A DNA stretch of 64,000 nt from Pseudomonas campi (GCF_013200955.2 NZ_CP053697.2:124001-188000); one strand, 5' to 3'; positions 38,502 through 51,033 are shown, numbered from the stretch's first letter. Notes: generated by a model not told the origin, from the letters alone. Numbers and translations: made by a program.

Positions 38502-38594
38502 AAATAGCCCCCAAAAACACCTGCGTGTATGATACCTGAGCTCATTCCTAATTAGCCAAATTCATAGCTATAACCGTGTCGTTCGGGGCTTTTC

Positions 38595-39236
38595 ATGCAG
38601 GCGTACCAGCGCGAGTTCATCCGTTTTGCCATCGAACGCGGCGTGCTGCGTTTCGGTGAGTTCACCCTCAAATCCGGGCGTACCAGTCCTTACTTCTTCA
38701 ATGCCGGCCTGTTCAGCAGTGGCCTGGCGCTGGCCAAGCTGGGACGCTTCTATGCCTCGGCGCTGGTCGACAGCGGCATCGACTTCGATGTGCTGTTCGG
38801 TCCTGCCTACAAGGGCATCCCGCTGGCGGCCGCGACTGCAGTAGCCTTGGCCGAGCAGCATGATCGCGACCTGCCCTGGTGCTTCAATCGCAAGGAAGCC
38901 AAGGATCACGGCGAGGGCGGCACCCTGGTCGGCGCACCGCTCAGTGGGCGGGTAATGATTGTCGACGATGTGATCACGGCCGGTACGGCGATCCGCGAAG
39001 TGATGCAGATTATCCAGGCCCAGGGCGCTCAGGCCGCTGGCGTGCTGATTGCGCTGAACCGCCAGGAACGTGGCCAGGGCGAGCTGTCGGCAATCCAGGA
39101 AGTCGAGCGCGATTACGGCATGCCGGTGGTCAGCATTGTCTCGCTGGAGCAGGTGCTCGACTATCTGGCGGGTGATGCTGAACTGAAGAAGCACCTGCCC
39201 GCCGTAGAGGCCTATCGCGCGCAATACGGAATTTAG
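38595..39236 (+). CDS. pyrE: Orotate phosphoribosyltransferase
   Basis: PyrE converts orotate and PRPP to OMP in pyrimidine synthesis. The 213-residue product has the PRPP-binding motif [13 protein letters not shown] and the loop segment [17 protein letters not shown]. Length and order beside crc match other pseudomonads. It is followed 29 bases later by a DUF4124 protein gene. Confidence 0.98.
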   Translation: MQAYQREFIRFAIERGVLRFGEFTLKSGRTSPYFFNAGLFSSGLALAKLGRFYASALVDSGIDFDVLFGPAYKGIPLAAATAVALAEQHDRDLPWCFNRKEAKDHGEGGTLVGAPLSGRVMIVDDVITAGTAIREVMQIIQAQGAQAAGVLIALNRQERGQGELSAIQEVERDYGMPVVSIVSLEQVLDYLAGDAELKKHLPAVEAYRAQYGI

Positions 39237-39265
39237 CCTCAAAACAACTACAACAAGGGTCTGTC

Positions 39266-39850
39266 ATGCTCAAACCCGCGGTGCTGTGCTGGACGTTGTG
39301 CTGGGCTCTTTGGTCGTCGCTGGTTGCGGCCACGGAAATGTATCGCTACGTCGACGAGCGTGGCGTGACCGTGATCGATCGCCTCGGCGTGCCGCCCGAG
39401 CATGTGGCCAGGGGTTATGAGGTGCTCAACGAGCAGGGGCGGGTGATCAAGGTCGTGCCGCCGGCTCCGAGTGCCGAAGAGCGCCAGCGTCTGGCGGAGG
39501 AGAAGGCCAAGGCGTCCTCCGATGCGCAGTTACTGCGCATCTACTCCGAAGTCGGCGACGTCGATCGCGCCCGTGATCGCAAGTTGGCCGAGCTGGACGG
39601 CGCGATCAGTGTGGCGCAGAGCAACCTGCAATCCCTGCGTACCCAGCAGGGCAGCCTGCAGGCCAAAGCAGCCGAATTCGAACGAGCTGGTCGTCAGGTT
39701 CCCGAGCATCTGCTGGTGCAGATCGAGAACCTGAAGATCGAGCAGGCCGGTGTGGAGAAGGACATTAGTCGCTACCGGGAAACCCGGCTCAGCGAAGAGG
39801 CGGCGTTTGCCGCCGACCGCGCGCGTCTGCTGGAGCTGCGCGGGCGCTGA
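39266..39850 (+). CDS. Secreted DUF4124-domain protein with coiled coil
   Basis: A 194-residue protein with a signal peptide (to about WSSLVAA) followed directly by the DUF4124-type module TEMYRYVDERGVTVIDRLGVPP. Residues about 70-190 are highly charged and predicted coiled coil (SAEERQRLAEEKAKASS and ISRYRETRLSEEAAF). Function unknown; the module is shared with the M23 protein at 10604. Its close spacing to pyrE suggests co-transcription. Confidence 0.8.
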   Translation: MLKPAVLCWTLCWALWSSLVAATEMYRYVDERGVTVIDRLGVPPEHVARGYEVLNEQGRVIKVVPPAPSAEERQRLAEEKAKASSDAQLLRIYSEVGDVDRARDRKLAELDGAISVAQSNLQSLRTQQGSLQAKAAEFERAGRQVPEHLLVQIENLKIEQAGVEKDISRYRETRLSEEAAFAADRARLLELRGR

Positions 39851-39891
39851 AGGGGTAGGCAGCCGGCAGGTGCCGGCCGCGCTACAGCCTC

Positions 39892-43409
<3,518 letters not shown>

Positions 43410-43448
43410 CAAACGTCTCCTGGGCAATTCATCCTGGAATTAATCGGT

Positions 43449-43904
43449 TCAGTGGCTGCCGGAATGGCCGAAGCCGCCGGCGCCGCGCTGGCTTTCATCA
43501 AACTGTTCGACCAGTTCGAAGTGTGCCTGTACGACGGGAACCAGCATCAGCTGTGCAATTCGCTCGCCAACGGCGATGGTGAACGGCGTCTGCCCGCGGT
43601 TCCAGCAGGACACCATCAGTTCGCCCTGGTAGTCGGAGTCGATCAGACCGACCAGGTTGCCGAGCACGATGCCGTGCTTATGGCCGAGGCCCGAGCGCGG
43701 CAGGATCAACGCGGCCAGCCCTGGGTCGCCGATGTAGATCGACAGGCCGGTGGGGATCAGCAGGGTCTGCCCGGGTTCCAATACGCAGTCCTGCTTGAGC
43801 ATCGCGCGCAGGTCGAGGCCCGCCGAGCCGGGGGTGGCGTACTGCGGCAGGGGAAAGTCACTGCCCAGGCGCGGGTCGAGAATCTTGGCTTGCAAAGCGT
43901 GCAT
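43449..43904 (-). CDS. dut: dUTP diphosphatase
   Basis: Dut hydrolyses dUTP to dUMP, keeping uracil out of DNA and supplying dTMP synthesis. The 151-residue protein contains the trimeric dUTPase motifs [31 protein letters not shown] and the C-terminal [10 protein letters not shown] arm. It lies between coaBC and algC on the same strand with short gaps. Confidence 0.97.
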   Translation of the reverse strand: MHALQAKILDPRLGSDFPLPQYATPGSAGLDLRAMLKQDCVLEPGQTLLIPTGLSIYIGDPGLAALILPRSGLGHKHGIVLGNLVGLIDSDYQGELMVSCWNRGQTPFTIAVGERIAQLMLVPVVQAHFELVEQFDESQRGAGGFGHSGSH

Positions 43905-43933
43905 GTCAGGCCCTGTGAACGGTCGGAAGTGGG

Positions 43934-45142
43934 TCAGGCGCGGTTGAGGCGCTCGGCGATGAAGGCTACCAGCTGACGGGCGATCTTGCCTTTGCTGGTC
44001 TGGGCAAAACTGCTGGCCTGCAACTCGCGGTCGATGATGGTGATGGCGTTTTCCTCGCTGTTGAAGCCGATGCTGGGGTTGGCCACGTCATTGGCGACAA
44101 TCAGGTCGAGGTTCTTGTCCTTCAGCTTGCGCGCCGCGTAGCCGAGCAGGTTCTCGGTCTCGGCGGCAAAGCCCACGCTGAACGGGCGATCGGCACGGCC
44201 GGTAAGGGTGGCGAGGACATCCGGGTTGCGCACCAGTTGCAGGAGCAGGCCATCGCCGGTGGTGGGGTCCTTCTTCAACTTGTGCTGGGCAACCACTTCC
44301 GGGCGGTAGTCGGCGACGGCGGCGGAGGCGATCAACACGTCGCAGGGCATGGCGGCTTCACAGGCGGCGAGCATGTCGCGGGCGCTGACCACGTCGATGC
44401 GGTCGACCCGGTCCGGGGTGGGCAGGTGCACCGGGCCGGTGATCAGGGTCACCTTGGCGCCGGCTTCCACCGCGGCTTCGGCCAGGGCGAAGCCCATCCT
44501 GCCGGAGCTGTGGTTGGTGATGTAACGCACCGGATCGATGTTTTCCTGGGTCGGCCCGGCGGTGATCAGCACGTGCTTGCCGCTCAGGCTCTGGCGCTGG
44601 AAGCAGTCGGCGGCGCGCTGTGCCAGCTCTTCCGCTTCGAGCATACGGCCTAGGCCGACATCGCCGCAGGCCTGGCTGCCGGCAGCCGGGCCGAACAGGC
44701 GCAGGCCGCGGCTTTCCAGCAGCTGCGCATTGGCCTGGGTGGCTGGGTCGCGCCACATGGCCTGGTTCATCGCCGGGGCCAGGGCGACCGGGGCATCGGT
44801 GGCCAGTACCAGGGTGGTCAGCAGGTCGTCGGCTACGCCCTGGGCCAGGCGCGCCATCAGGTCGGCGGTGGCCGGAGCGATCAGTACCAGGTCGGCCCAC
44901 TTGGCCAGCTCGATATGACCCATGGCCGCCTCGGCTTCCGGGTCGAGCAGGTCGAGATGCACCGGATGGCCGGACAGGGCCTGCAGGGTCAGCGGGGTGA
45001 TGAATTCGCGGCCGCCGCGGGTCATCACCACGCGCACTTCGGCGCCCTGGTCGCGCAGGCGGCGTACCAGCTCGGCACTCTTGTAGGCGGCAATGCCGCC
45101 ACCAACGCCCAGGACGATGCGTTTCCGATACAGCCGCTGCAT
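43934..45142 (-). CDS. coaBC: Phosphopantothenoylcysteine synthetase/decarboxylase CoaBC (Dfp)
   Basis: This bifunctional enzyme performs two steps of coenzyme A synthesis. The 402-residue product has an N-terminal flavin-dependent decarboxylase ([24 protein letters not shown] start, catalytic His in [19 protein letters not shown], and the conserved Cys in [10 protein letters not shown]). The C-terminal synthetase has [20 protein letters not shown] and KLKKDP. It is first in the coaBC-dut-algC-argB run and divergent from radC, the usual arrangement. Confidence 0.97.
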   Translation of the reverse strand: MQRLYRKRIVLGVGGGIAAYKSAELVRRLRDQGAEVRVVMTRGGREFITPLTLQALSGHPVHLDLLDPEAEAAMGHIELAKWADLVLIAPATADLMARLAQGVADDLLTTLVLATDAPVALAPAMNQAMWRDPATQANAQLLESRGLRLFGPAAGSQACGDVGLGRMLEAEELAQRAADCFQRQSLSGKHVLITAGPTQENIDPVRYITNHSSGRMGFALAEAAVEAGAKVTLITGPVHLPTPDRVDRIDVVSARDMLAACEAAMPCDVLIASAAVADYRPEVVAQHKLKKDPTTGDGLLLQLVRNPDVLATLTGRADRPFSVGFAAETENLLGYAARKLKDKNLDLIVANDVANPSIGFNSEENAITIIDRELQASSFAQTSKGKIARQLVAFIAERLNRA

Positions 45143-45278
45143 AGGCCTGCCTTAATAATGTGGTGTGGATAGCAACGCGAAGGAGGCGCCTCCCCAGGCC
45201 GACCAACGCGCCAAAAAGCCGGGCTAAGATAGCACAGGGCCCGCGCCGGAACAGCGGGCCGCCAGACAGGGAGATGTC

Positions 45279-45953
45279 ATGAGTATTCGCGATTGGCCCG
45301 CGGCGGAGCGCCCGCGGGAGAAGCTTCTGGAGATGGGCGCGGGCGCCCTGAGCGACGCCGAGCTGCTGGCGATTTTTCTGCGCACCGGGGTGGCCGGGCA
45401 GAGTGCGGTAGACCTGGCTCGCCACCTGCTGGGCGATTTCGGCAGTTTGCGCGCGTTGCTCGAAGCCGATCTACCGTCTTTCAGCCAGCGCCTGGGTCTG
45501 GGGCCGGCCAAGTTCGCCCAGTTGCAGGCGGTGCTGGAGATGGGCCGGCGCCATCTGGCCGAGCGGCTCAAGCGCGATTCCGCCCTGGAAAGCCCGCAGG
45601 CGGTGCGCGATTACCTCAAGGCGCGCCTGCGCCATGAGCCCCATGAAGTGTTCGGTTGCCTGTTCCTCGATGCCAAGCACCGGGTCATCGAGTTCGAGGC
45701 CCTGTTCCACGGCAGTATCGATGGCGCCAGCGTCTACCCGCGACAGGTGGTCAAGCGCGCCCTGGCGCACAACGCCGCAGCGGCGATTCTGGTGCACAAC
45801 CACCCGTCGGGGGTGGCCGAGCCCAGCCAGGCCGATCGCGTGCTGACCGAGCGCCTCAAGGAGGCGCTGGCGCTGATCGAGGTGCGGGTGCTCGACCACT
45901 TCATCGTCGGTGACGGTGAGCCGCTGTCTATGGCTGAATTTGGCTGGGTGTAG
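45279..45953 (+). CDS. radC: RadC family JAB/MPN-domain protein
   Basis: A 224-residue protein with a helix-hairpin-helix N-terminal part ([25 protein letters not shown]) and a C-terminal JAMM metalloprotease-like domain with [14 protein letters not shown], the HxHPSG metal motif. Despite its name, a direct repair role is not established. It is divergent from coaBC. The TAG stop codon is the TAG of an adjoining REP (GTAGGGTGGAT), so the repeat defines its C-terminus. Confidence 0.94.
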   Translation: MSIRDWPAAERPREKLLEMGAGALSDAELLAIFLRTGVAGQSAVDLARHLLGDFGSLRALLEADLPSFSQRLGLGPAKFAQLQAVLEMGRRHLAERLKRDSALESPQAVRDYLKARLRHEPHEVFGCLFLDAKHRVIEFEALFHGSIDGASVYPRQVVKRALAHNAAAAILVHNHPSGVAEPSQADRVLTERLKEALALIEVRVLDHFIVGDGEPLSMAEFGWV

Positions 45954-45980
45954 GGTGGATGTCGCTTTTCACATCCACCG
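45950..45980. repeat. REP palindrome (family B, single unit) at the radC stop codon
   Basis: GTAGGGTGGATGTCGC with mirror CACATCCACCG. Its second to fourth bases are the radC stop codon TAG. It separates radC from the convergent peptide-binding protein gene. Confidence 0.75.
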
Positions 45981-45997
45981 TCATACGCATTGCCGGT

Positions 45998-47575
45998 TCA
46001 GGGCTGCAGTTGCACTTTTGAGAAGTCCTGGCGGCCAAATGGATTGACCTGATAACCCTGAACATTGCTGCGCAACAGGGCGAAGGCGGTCGGATGGGCC
46101 AGCGGCAGCCACAGGGCCTGCTGCTGGATAGTCGCCTGGGCCTGCTGGTACAGGCCGCTGCGCGCCGCTTGCTCGGCGCTGAGCTTGCCGTCGGCGATCA
46201 GCTTGTCCAGTTGCGGGTCGCAGAAACGCGCGAAGTTCAGCCCGGACTGCAGCGAGGCGCAGGAAAACTGCGGGGTGAGGAAGTTGTCCGGGTCGCCATT
46301 GTCGCCGGCCCAGCCCATGAACAGCAGATCATGCTCGCCGGCCTTGGCGCGCTTGATCAGCTCACCCCATTCGATCACACGGATCTCGGCGCGGATGCCG
46401 ACCTTGGCCAGGTCGGCCTGCAGCAGCTGCGCGCCGAGACTGGGGTTGGGGTTGAGCAGGCTGCCCGATGGACGGGTCCAGATCGTCGTACTGAAACCGT
46501 CCGCCAGTCCGGCCTCGGCCAGCAGTGCCTTGGCTTTGGCCGGATCGTGTGGGTAGCCGGGCAGGTCCTTGGCGTAGCTCCAGGTGGTCGGTGGGTAGGG
46601 GCCGCTGGCGGCTGTGGCGCTGCCCTCGAACACCGCCTGCAGGTAGCTGGCCCTGTCGAAGGCCAGGTTGATCGCCTGGCGCACCTGTGGCTTGTCCAGC
46701 GGCGGATGCTGGCTGTTAAGGGCGACGAAGGCGGTCATGAAGGCCGGCGTCTCGCTGATCCGCAGTGTCGGAGCCTGGCGCGCCGCCTGCACATCTAGCG
46801 GCTTGGGCGACAGGGCGATCTGGCATTCGTTGCGGCGCAGCTTCTGCAGGCGCACGTTGGCGTCCGGGGTGATGGCGAAGATCAGGCCGTCCACCGCAGG
46901 CTTGCCGGCAAAGTAGTCGGGGTTGGCCGTGTAGCGGATGGCCGCGTCCTTCTGGAAGCGCTTGAGGATGAACGGGCCGGTGCCGACCGGGGCGCTGTTG
47001 AGCTTCTCCGGGGTGCCGGCCTGCAGCAGTTGCGCGGCGTATTCGGCCGAATAGATGGAGGCGAAGCCCATGCTCAGGGTGGCGAGGAAAGTGGCATCCG
47101 GGCGATTGAGGATGAAGCGCACCTGTTGTGCGTTCACGGGCTCGATGCGCTTGATCAGCGCCGGCAGCTGCATCGACTGGGCGTGCGGATAGCCGCCGGG
47201 TGCGCTCTTGTGCCAGGGGTGGGCGGGGTCGAGCATGCGCTGGAAGCTGAACAGCACGTCTTCGGCGTTCAGCTCGCGGCTCGGGCTGAACCACTCGGTG
47301 CGCTGGAATTTCACCCCGGGGCGTAGCTGGAAGTCCCACACCAGGCCGTCGTCCGATACCGACCAGCTTTGCGCCAGGCTCGGCTGCAGCTGGCCGCTGG
47401 CGGCATCGAACTCGACCAGGCGGTTCATCAGCACGTCGGCCGAGGCGTTGGTGGTGGTCAGGGCGTTGTACTGCACCACGTCGAAACCATCCGGGCTGGC
47501 CTCGGTGCACACACTGAGCATGGCGCCCTGGCTCAGCAGCGGGGCGAACAGCAGGGGCAGGGCGGCAAGGCGCAT
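45998..47575 (-). CDS. Periplasmic peptide-binding protein (SBP family 5, DppA-like)
   Basis: A 525-residue solute-binding protein of the family that delivers di- and oligopeptides to ABC importers. ATG 47575 gives a signal peptide (MRLAALPLLFAPLLSQGAM). Family signatures include LVWDFQLRPGVKFQ, the sequence after it with DVLFSFQRMLDP, PVGTGPFILKRFQKDAAI and MGWAGDNGDPDNFLTP. No permease or ATPase gene is adjacent, so it is an orphan that must use a transporter encoded elsewhere, as is known for the syntenic P. aeruginosa protein. Confidence 0.88.
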   Translation of the reverse strand: MRLAALPLLFAPLLSQGAMLSVCTEASPDGFDVVQYNALTTTNASADVLMNRLVEFDAASGQLQPSLAQSWSVSDDGLVWDFQLRPGVKFQRTEWFSPSRELNAEDVLFSFQRMLDPAHPWHKSAPGGYPHAQSMQLPALIKRIEPVNAQQVRFILNRPDATFLATLSMGFASIYSAEYAAQLLQAGTPEKLNSAPVGTGPFILKRFQKDAAIRYTANPDYFAGKPAVDGLIFAITPDANVRLQKLRRNECQIALSPKPLDVQAARQAPTLRISETPAFMTAFVALNSQHPPLDKPQVRQAINLAFDRASYLQAVFEGSATAASGPYPPTTWSYAKDLPGYPHDPAKAKALLAEAGLADGFSTTIWTRPSGSLLNPNPSLGAQLLQADLAKVGIRAEIRVIEWGELIKRAKAGEHDLLFMGWAGDNGDPDNFLTPQFSCASLQSGLNFARFCDPQLDKLIADGKLSAEQAARSGLYQQAQATIQQQALWLPLAHPTAFALLRSNVQGYQVNPFGRQDFSKVQLQP

Positions 47576-47742
47576 GGGACTCTCCAGGGTGGCGACAGGC
47601 GGCAAGGGTCTAACCCTAGACCAAGGCGCGGGGCGGGACAATCGGTTGCTTGCGACGAGTGGTCGCCCGGCCGGCGCCGTCGCAACCCGGCAAAGTAGAG
47701 GGTTTGCGCCTTTGCGGCGCAGTTAACAAGGTACGGTTCGCC

Positions 47743-47771
47743 TTGCGACTGCTGGGGTGTTCTGGTATAAA
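47743..47771 (+). promoter_or_regulatory. Sigma-70 promoter of rpmB-rpmG
   Basis: TTGCGA (47743-47748) and TATAAA (47766-47771) are separated by 17 bases, a near-ideal housekeeping promoter. The transcript would have a leader of about 145 bases before rpmB. The 346-base gap 47576-47921 holds only this promoter, its leader and non-coding DNA. Confidence 0.8.
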
Positions 47772-47840
47772 GCAGCGCTCTTTTCTAGGGGCCCGCCTCC
47801 TGCGCAAGCAGACAAGCGCGGTAAGACCCCCCGAGAAACG

Positions 47841-47896
47841 TGGCGCTGAGCGCCAAATGACTATTAAGTTCAAGCGGCCAACCCATGCCGGGTTGG
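47841..47896 (+). promoter_or_regulatory. Structured leader of rpmB-rpmG
   Basis: Two hairpins lie between the promoter and rpmB: TGGCG-ctgag-CGCCA (47841-47855) and CCAACCC-atgcc-GGGTTGG (47878-47896). The second ends about 25 bases before the rpmB ATG. Neither has a T-run. They may be a ribosomal-protein autoregulatory target or simply stabilise the leader. Confidence 0.45.
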
Positions 47897-47921
47897 GCAT
47901 GTGGTTTTAGAGGGCTGAGGC

Positions 47922-48158
47922 ATGTCGAGAGTCTGTCAAGTTACTGGTAAGGGTCCAGTAACCGGGAACAAGGTTTCCCACGCAAACAACAAAACCCGTC
48001 GTCGTTTCCTGCCGAACCTGCAGCATCACCGCTTCTGGGTCGAGTCCGAAAAGCGTTTCGTGCGTCTGCGCGTTTCTGCCAAAGGCATGCGTATCATCGA
48101 CAAGCGCGGCATTGACGTAATTCTGTCCGAGCTGCGCGCTCGCGGCGAAAAGGTTTAA
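47922..48158 (+). CDS. rpmB: Ribosomal protein bL28
   Basis: The 78-residue large-subunit protein matches the L28 family over its full length: [33 protein letters not shown] and [15 protein letters not shown]. It has a strong promoter and is followed 10 bases later by rpmG. Confidence 0.98.
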   Translation: MSRVCQVTGKGPVTGNKVSHANNKTRRRFLPNLQHHRFWVESEKRFVRLRVSAKGMRIIDKRGIDVILSELRARGEKV

Positions 48159-48168
48159 GGAGCAAATC

Positions 48169-48324
48169 ATGCGTGAACTGATCCGTTTGGTGTCCAGCGC
48201 CGGTACCGGCCACTTCTACACCACCGACAAGAACAAGCGCACCACCCCGGATAAGATCGAAATGAAAAAATTCGATCCGACCATCCGTAAGCACGTGATG
48301 TACAAGGAAGCCAAGATCAAGTAA
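48169..48324 (+). CDS. rpmG: Ribosomal protein bL33 (cysteine-free form)
   Basis: A 51-residue large-subunit protein beginning [20 protein letters not shown] and ending [11 protein letters not shown]. It lacks the two CxxC pairs of the zinc-binding L33 type, so this is the zinc-independent version usual in gammaproteobacteria. AAGGAG precedes its ATG. It ends the rpmB operon ahead of a strong terminator. Confidence 0.97.
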   Translation: MRELIRLVSSAGTGHFYTTDKNKRTTPDKIEMKKFDPTIRKHVMYKEAKIK

Positions 48325-48346
48325 TTGATCCGGCTCCCGCGAAAAG

Positions 48347-48374
48347 AACCCGCCTTAATCGGCGGGTTTTTTTT
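48347..48374 (+). terminator. Terminator of rpmB-rpmG
   Basis: AACCCGCC-ttaatc-GGCGGGTT followed by eight T in total. It lies 22 bases after the rpmG stop codon. Confidence 0.92.
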
Positions 48375-48394
48375 GCCCGGAGAAAACTCGACAC

Positions 48395-48421
48395 GAAAAA
48401 AAGCCCGCAGGACGCGGGCTG
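48395..48421 (-). terminator. Minus-strand terminator, now cut off from the cupin gene by a MITE
   Basis: On the minus strand AGCCCGCG-tc-CTGCGGGCT is followed by TTTTTTT, a strong terminator. The only minus-strand gene it can serve is the cupin gene ending at 48738, which is now separated from it by the 279-base element at 48459-48737. Confidence 0.8.
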
Positions 48422-48455
48422 GAGGATAAACCTAGGTGTGCTGGTGAAGGGGCTC

Positions 48456-48740
48456 TCAGAATCTGTTTAGGGTCTTTTGAGCTAGAGCCAGGTAAGGCGC
48501 AACGACCAGCGGGAGTAACAGCCGCAGGCTGGCCCGAAGGGTAAGCGCCAGCGAATCAATTGGGCGAGGACGCGGAGTTTACGAGGTGTAAATGAGCAGT
48601 ACTCGTTTCCCTCGCCCTTCGGGTCGCGCTAAAGCGCGTTAGCCGCAGGCGGCTTTCCGAGCCCGATTGACCAGCCTGCGGCTGTTACTGCGTTGCAACG
48701 CAGCATGGCCGACGATCAAGAGATCCTAAGCAGGTTCTCA
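48456..48740. mobile_element. MITE-like element, copy 3 (279 bp) with TCA target duplication
   Basis: The element proper is 48459-48737, with ends GAATCTGTTTAGG and CTAAGCAGGTTC. TCA flanks both sides (48456-48458, 48738-48740). Inside, AGTAACAGCCGCAGGCTGG (48514-48532) and CCAGCCTGCGGCTGTTACT (48671-48689) are perfect 19-base inverted repeats. Between them lies a second nest, CCCGAAGGG and CGCCCTTCGGG. No coding capacity. The right TCA is the reverse complement of the cupin gene's TGA stop codon. Confidence 0.88.
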
Positions 48741-49112
48741 GGCCTTCTGCTCGAACATCACATAGACCTTGCGGCACGGTTCCAGCACTTCCCAGGTGCC
48801 GGAGAAGCCGGCCGGGATGACGAAGCGGTCGCCGGCGCGTACGGTCTTGGCGGTGCCATGCTGGTCTCGCAGCACCGAGACGCCCTGGAGGATCTCGCAG
48901 TATTCGTGTTCGGTGTAGTTGACCGTCCAGTGGCCTATCGCGCCTTCCCAGATGCCGGCATGGAACTGGCTGCAGGGGCTGCTGTAATGATTGCGCACGC
49001 TCTGCTCGGGGTCGCCCTTGAGAATCTTCTCGGCGGCGGGGCGGTAGTGCTCGGGCGCCGTGGTGGCGCTGGCGAAGTCGATGATCTGCTCGGTGTTCAC
49101 GGGCGTGTCCAT
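48738..49112 (-). CDS. Small cupin protein (EutQ/DUF861-like)
   Basis: A 124-residue single-domain cupin. The beta-barrel motifs are visible: YTEHEYCEILQGVSVLRD in the first half and VRAGDRFVIPAGFSGTWEVLEPCRKVYVMFE in the second. The metal-ligand set is incomplete compared with classical cupins. Relatives are found with polyamine and ethanolamine catabolism. It is divergent from the aldehyde dehydrogenase gene (211 bases apart), which suggests a shared control region. Its stop codon lies in the target duplication of a MITE-like element. Confidence 0.82.
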   Translation of the reverse strand: MDTPVNTEQIIDFASATTAPEHYRPAAEKILKGDPEQSVRNHYSSPCSQFHAGIWEGAIGHWTVNYTEHEYCEILQGVSVLRDQHGTAKTVRAGDRFVIPAGFSGTWEVLEPCRKVYVMFEQKA

Positions 49113-49323
49113 GTGTTGTGGGTTGTGGAATGAGCGATTGATCGCAGTCTATGTTTGATAAAACGAACATTGCAAGGCGCCTGGCGCCGTTCTGTCAAAA
49201 ATATTGAAAAGGTACAGGGCTCTGGTTTAGTGTTACGGGCACGAAGGCCGGCAATCGGCCTGGCAGAATAATTGACAGTGCGTGTTGTCGATTTGCGACA
49301 CGCTTCCACCGAGGATGCACCCC

Positions 49324-50817
49324 ATGACTACCCTGACTCGTGCCGACTGGGAACAGCGCGCCAAGAGCCTGCAGATCGAAGGCCGTGCCTTCATCCACGG
49401 CGAGTACACCGAAGCTGTCTCCGCTGCCACCTTCGAGTGCATCAGCCCGGTCGACGGCCGCCTGCTCGGCCTGATCGCCAGCTGTGACGTCGCCGACGCC
49501 GAGTTGGCGGTCAAGGATGCGCGCGCCACCTTCGAGTCCGGTGTGTGGTCGCGTATGGCGCCGGTCAAGCGCAAGGAGATCATGATCCGCTTCGCTGACC
49601 TGATCGATGCCCACGCCGAAGAGCTGGCCCTGCTGGAAACCCTGGACATGGGCAAGCCGATCAGCGACGCGCTGAGCATCGACGTGCCGGCCGCCTCGCG
49701 CGCCATCCGCTGGAGCGGTGAAGCAATCGACAAGATCTACGACGAAGTGGCCGCCACCCCGCACAACGAGCTGGGCCTGGTCACCCGTGAGCCGATCGGC
49801 GTGGTCGCCGCCATCGTGCCGTGGAACTTCCCGCTGCTGATGACCTGCTGGAAGCTCGGCCCGGCGCTGTCCACCGGCAACTCGGTGGTGCTCAAGCCGT
49901 CCGAGAAATCGCCGCTGACCGGCATCCGCATCGCCCAGCTGGCCATCGAGGCCGGTATTCCGGCCGGTGTGTTCAACGTTCTGCCGGGCTTCGGCCATAC
50001 CGTGGGCAAGGCCCTGGCCCTGCATATGGACGTCGACACCCTGGTGTTCACCGGTTCGACCAAGATCGCCAAGCAGCTGATGGTCTACGCCGGCGAATCG
50101 AACATGAAGCGCGTCTGGCTGGAAGCCGGCGGCAAGAGCCCGAACATCGTCTTCGCCGACGCCCCGGACCTGCAGGCCGCCGCCGAGGGTGCTGCTGGCG
50201 CCATCGCCTTCAACCAGGGTGAAGTCTGCACCGCCGGCTCGCGCCTGCTGGTGGAAAACTCGATCAAGGACAAGTTCGTGCCCATGGTGGTCGAGGCGAT
50301 CAAGGCCTGGAAGCCGGGCAACCCGCTGGACCCGGCGACCAACGTCGGCGCCCTGGTCGATACCACCCAGCTGAACAACGTGCTGAGCTACATCCAGGCC
50401 GGCCATGACGACGGCGCCAAGCTGGTCGCCGGCGGTCAGCGCGTGCTGCAAGAGACCGGTGGCACCTATGTGCAGCCGACCATCTTCGACGGCGTGAACA
50501 ACGCCATGCGCATCGCCAAGGAAGAGATCTTCGGCCCGGTACTGGCGGTGATCGGTTTCGACAGCACCGAAGAAGCCGTGGCCATCGCCAACGACAGCAT
50601 CTACGGCCTGGCTGCCGGCGTGTGGACCAGCAACCTGTCCAAGGCGCATCTGGTGGCCAAAGCGCTGCGTGCCGGTAGCGTGTGGATCAACCAGTACGAC
50701 ATGGGCGACATGACGGCGCCGTTCGGCGGCTTCAAGCAGTCCGGCAACGGCCGCGACAAGTCGCTGCACGCCTTCGACAAGTACACCGAGCTGAAGTCCA
50801 CCTGGATCAAGCTGTAA
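49324..50817 (+). CDS. kauB: NAD(P)-dependent aminoaldehyde dehydrogenase (KauB/PuuC/PauC type)
   Basis: A 497-residue aldehyde dehydrogenase from ATG 49324. The catalytic Cys is in FNQGEVCTAGSRLLV, the general base Glu in LEAGGKSPNIVF, and the cofactor loop in VFTGSTKIAKQLM; PWNFPLLMTCWK is also conserved. The syntenic P. aeruginosa enzyme oxidises 4-guanidinobutyraldehyde and gamma-glutamylated aminoaldehydes in arginine and polyamine breakdown, which fits the nearby FAD oxidoreductase and pauR-like gene. No adjacent transaminase gene is seen. A divergent MITE relative begins directly after its stop codon. Confidence 0.88.
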   Translation: MTTLTRADWEQRAKSLQIEGRAFIHGEYTEAVSAATFECISPVDGRLLGLIASCDVADAELAVKDARATFESGVWSRMAPVKRKEIMIRFADLIDAHAEELALLETLDMGKPISDALSIDVPAASRAIRWSGEAIDKIYDEVAATPHNELGLVTREPIGVVAAIVPWNFPLLMTCWKLGPALSTGNSVVLKPSEKSPLTGIRIAQLAIEAGIPAGVFNVLPGFGHTVGKALALHMDVDTLVFTGSTKIAKQLMVYAGESNMKRVWLEAGGKSPNIVFADAPDLQAAAEGAAGAIAFNQGEVCTAGSRLLVENSIKDKFVPMVVEAIKAWKPGNPLDPATNVGALVDTTQLNNVLSYIQAGHDDGAKLVAGGQRVLQETGGTYVQPTIFDGVNNAMRIAKEEIFGPVLAVIGFDSTEEAVAIANDSIYGLAAGVWTSNLSKAHLVAKALRAGSVWINQYDMGDMTAPFGGFKQSGNGRDKSLHAFDKYTELKSTWIKL

Positions 50818-50955
50818 GCACGCAGGACGATCTCCTGGTCGTCGGCCATACGGCGTTGCGTCCTCGCTTTTAATGCTCACGTACTGCAGTACGCTGCGCT
50901 TAAAAGCTGCGGGGCGCCTTGTCTGGCCTTAGCCCAGAAGATCTTTTCCGGCGCG
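50818..50955. mobile_element. Diverged relative of the MITE-like element (about 138 bp)
   Basis: The left part ACGATCTCCTGG followed by GTCGGCCATACGGCGTT matches the reverse complement of the end of copies 2 and 3. The right part CGCCTTGTCTGG...CCAGAAGATC matches the other end. Terminal bases have drifted and I cannot find a target duplication. The centre has the palindromes CGTACTGCAGTACG and CTTTTAATG...CTTAAAAG. It starts on the base after the dehydrogenase stop codon TAA. The right boundary is approximate. Confidence 0.65.
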
Positions 50956-51033
50956 GAATCCGGTCGAGGTAAGGCTGGATAGTATTGCGATAAAGGTCCG
51001 CCCTTCGGGGCCGGCTCTGACGAGCCACACCTG

